Shown piece by piece: positions 4,093 to 5,936 of a DNA stretch of 5,936 bases; the first letter of the stretch is position 1; every line of letters starts with the position of its first letter. Origin of the DNA: W0P28-013 sp051878315. GTDB taxonomy: Bacteria; Bacteroidota; Bacteroidia; Bacteroidales; Paludibacteraceae. The notes under the pieces are model-generated. The model was not told the DNA's origin. It saw only the letters and a list, made by a program, of their open reading frames with translations, and did no database searches. The stretch covers positions 1-5,936 of the forward strand of contig JBJEJW010000010.1 of assembly GCA_051878315.1 (NCBI GenBank), written 5' to 3'. The position numbers were made by a program, and so were the translations under genes.

Positions 4093-5853
4093 TTACTCGT
4101 CATTCATCGAGGCGAGAAACTCTTCGTTATTATCCGTGCGTTCGAGGCGGGCGGTCAAAAATTCCATTGCCTCCATCGAATTCATATCGGCCAGATATTT
4201 ACGCAATATCCACATTTTGTTCAACGTCGAAGCGTCTTGCAACAAGTCGTCGCGGCGCGTACTCGATGCCATAATATCCACCGCGGGGAACACACGTTTA
4301 TTAGCCAATTTGCGATCGAGTTGCAACTCCATATTACCTGTTCCCTTAAATTCTTCGAATATCACATCGTCCATTTTCGATCCGGTATCGGTCAGCGCCG
4401 TAGCAATGATGGTGAGCGAGCCTCCATTTTCAATATTGCGTGCTGCGCCAAAAAAGCGTTTCGGTTTGTGCAGTGCGTTGGCATCGACACCGCCCGATAG
4501 TACTTTACCCGACGCCGGTTGGGCCGTATTGTATGCGCGCGCCAAACGCGTGATAGAATCCAACAAAATCACGACATCGTGTCCGCATTCGGCTAATCGT
4601 TTGGCTTTTTCGTGTACCATACTGGCTACTTTTACATGGTGATCGGCCGATTCGTCAAACGTCGAAGCAATCACTTCGGCCTTGACGCTGCGTGCCATGT
4701 CGGTAACTTCTTCGGGGCGTTCGTCTATCAGTAAAATAATCATGTACACTTCCGGATTGTTAGCCAAAATAGCGTTCGCCAACTCTTTGAGCAACACCGT
4801 TTTACCGGTTTTCGGCTGCGCTACAATCAAGCCACGCTGTCCTTTACCAATCGGTGCAAACATATCGACGATGCGCACCGAAGTCGAATCGTTTTTACCG
4901 GTTGTCAATTTGAATTTTTCGTCGGGGAACAGCGGTGTCAGGTGTTCAAACGGCACACGGTCGCGCACAAGTTCGGGCGCAAAACCGTTGATTTTTGTAA
5001 CACGCACCAACGGGAAATATTTTTCTCCCTCTTTGGGCGGACGAATCGGCCCTTCGACGGTGTCGCCGGTTTTCAAACCGAAGAGTTTGATTTGCGATTG
5101 CGACACATAAATATCGTCGGGCGATGACAAATAGTCGTAATCTGCCGACCGCAAAAAGCCGTATCCATCGGGCATTATTTCCAACACGCCTGTGCCAATG
5201 ATTATATCATCGAACTCGTATGGTTTTTCGTTGCTATCGAGGGCGCTGTTTCGACCATTCGGATTATTTTTGGGACGATTGTTTTGATGTGCTTGCGGTT
5301 TTTCCGCTGTTTCGTCGGCCGGCATATCGTTCGCTGCCGGTTCGGGCGCTGTCGACTGCTGTGACAATGGCTGTTTTTCAACGGCTACCGCCGACACCTC
5401 AATCGGCGCTACAACCGATTCCGGCTGTACGGTCGGTTTTTGCTGAGTCATTTTGGGCGTTACTTCTGCCGGAGTCGGCTCTGTTTTGTGGGTCGGAACA
5501 GCAGCTGCCACCACAGAGTCTGTAGCCGACGATTTTTTATTATTTTTTTTCTTTTGCGGCTGTTGTTTATTCGGGTTATTCAACACCACTTTAACAGTTT
5601 CTTGTGTATTTTCGCCGGTAGTATCGGCTACAGCACTCGCCGCCATAGTTTTGCGCTGCGCACCAATGCGTTGCCGTTTGCGCGGCTGCGCATTTTGTGT
5701 TGATTGAGCCGCTTTCGATATGGCTTGTTGGTCTAAAATAGCATATTTCAGTTGCTGTACATCGAGCGTTTCGGCTTTCTTAATGGCCAAATCTTTGGCT
5801 ATCGCCAGAAGTTCCTCTTGCGATTTTTCTTCTAATTGCAAAATGTTATACAT
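4093..5853 (-). CDS. rho: Transcription termination factor Rho with long disordered N-terminal insertion
   Basis: Rho is the hexameric RNA helicase that loads on nascent RNA and ends transcription. In this 586-residue protein the order is: an N-terminal helical Rho_N segment (about 1-48); a low-complexity, probably disordered region (about 50-213) with basic patches PRKRQR (57-62) and KKKNNKK (101-107) and many Gln, Asn, Pro and Ala; the cold-shock-like primary RNA-binding domain (about 215-295, with GVLEIMPDGYGFLRS); and the ATPase core. Core motifs are Walker A in GQRGLIVAQPKTGKT (338-352), DERPEE (377-382), Walker B VVILLDSITR (427-436), the Q-loop region SGGVDANAL (453-461) and the R-loop region FKGTGNMEL (502-510). 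The C-terminus ends normally. E. coli Rho has 419 residues, so the excess lies in the insertion, a feature known from Bacteroides Rho. No clear promoter is visible in the 83 bases upstream of the start. Confidence 0.97.
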   Translation of the reverse strand: MYNILQLEEKSQEELLAIAKDLAIKKAETLDVQQLKYAILDQQAISKAAQSTQNAQPRKRQRIGAQRKTMAASAVADTTGENTQETVKVVLNNPNKQQPQKKKNNKKSSATDSVVAAAVPTHKTEPTPAEVTPKMTQQKPTVQPESVVAPIEVSAVAVEKQPLSQQSTAPEPAANDMPADETAEKPQAHQNNRPKNNPNGRNSALDSNEKPYEFDDIIIGTGVLEIMPDGYGFLRSADYDYLSSPDDIYVSQSQIKLFGLKTGDTVEGPIRPPKEGEKYFPLVRVTKINGFAPELVRDRVPFEHLTPLFPDEKFKLTTGKNDSTSVRIVDMFAPIGKGQRGLIVAQPKTGKTVLLKELANAILANNPEVYMIILLIDERPEEVTDMARSVKAEVIASTFDESADHHVKVASMVHEKAKRLAECGHDVVILLDSITRLARAYNTAQPASGKVLSGGVDANALHKPKRFFGAARNIENGGSLTIIATALTDTGSKMDDVIFEEFKGTGNMELQLDRKLANKRVFPAVDIMASSTRRDDLLQDASTLNKMWILRKYLADMNSMEAMEFLTARLERTDNNEEFLASMNDE

Positions 5854-5886
5854 AAAAATTGATTGTGTGATAAGCGACTACGAATA

Positions 5887-5907
5887 TGGCATACAATAAA
5901 CATGCCA
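5887..5907. promoter_or_regulatory. Inverted repeat upstream of rho
   Basis: TGGCAT (5887-5892) and ATGCCA (5902-5907) form an inverted repeat with a nine-base spacer, 34 bases upstream of the rho start codon. It may be an operator, a leader hairpin or part of the (unseen) promoter region. No exact TAnnTTTG element was found between here and the start. Weak evidence. Confidence 0.25.
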
Positions 5908-5936
5908 CAATTACATATATTCAAAAATGAGGTTGC

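Noticed and set aside
1..5936. Search by eye for CRISPR arrays, insertion sequences, prophage, toxin-antitoxin or defence genes
   Set aside because: No regularly spaced repeats, transposase or integrase motifs, or known defence domains were seen on either strand.

Overview
The window is typical of a Bacteroidetes chromosome, most likely a Bacteroidales. Three things support this. The promoters fit the Bacteroidetes sigma consensus (TTTG or TTG, about 19-21 bases, then TAnnTTTG). Start codons sit behind A-rich stretches without Shine-Dalgarno motifs. The gene families are also characteristic: a FISUMP-domain lipoprotein, a DUF4369/thioredoxin-like lipoprotein, and a Rho factor with a long disordered insertion. 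I cannot name a genus.

Layout. The left end (minus strand) carries a small surface lipoprotein with a FISUMP domain (56-733). Upstream of it lies a gene-free stretch of about 500 bases. It holds a long rod-shaped inverted-repeat structure (about 812-1023, core 825-998) with an asymmetric central bubble, which looks like a non-coding RNA of the 6S type. A Bacteroidetes-type promoter at 1090-1120 points into it on the minus strand. Next comes a minus-strand tRNA-Gln(UUG) gene (1241-1312) with its own promoter (1342-1373) and an intrinsic terminator (1191-1231). A second promoter (1401-1431) faces the other way and drives a plus-strand operon of three tightly packed genes: a CYTH-domain triphosphatase-like protein (1547-2011), a DUF4369 plus thioredoxin-fold lipoprotein that has lost the CxxC redox motif (2029-3144), and queG, epoxyqueuosine reductase (3141-4052). 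queG overlaps the preceding gene by four bases and starts with TTG. A convergent intergenic hairpin separates queG from rho (4093-5853, minus strand), which fills the right end.

How the parts fit together. This is mostly housekeeping sequence: tRNA, queuosine modification, transcription termination and probably a regulatory RNA. The three genes of the operon have no obvious common pathway. QueG acts on tRNAs with GUN anticodons, so the neighbouring tRNA-Gln is not its substrate. There is no sign of a CRISPR array, insertion sequence, phage or defence system. The least ordinary items are the 6S-like rod RNA, the redox-dead thioredoxin-fold lipoprotein and the roughly 165-residue disordered segment in Rho.
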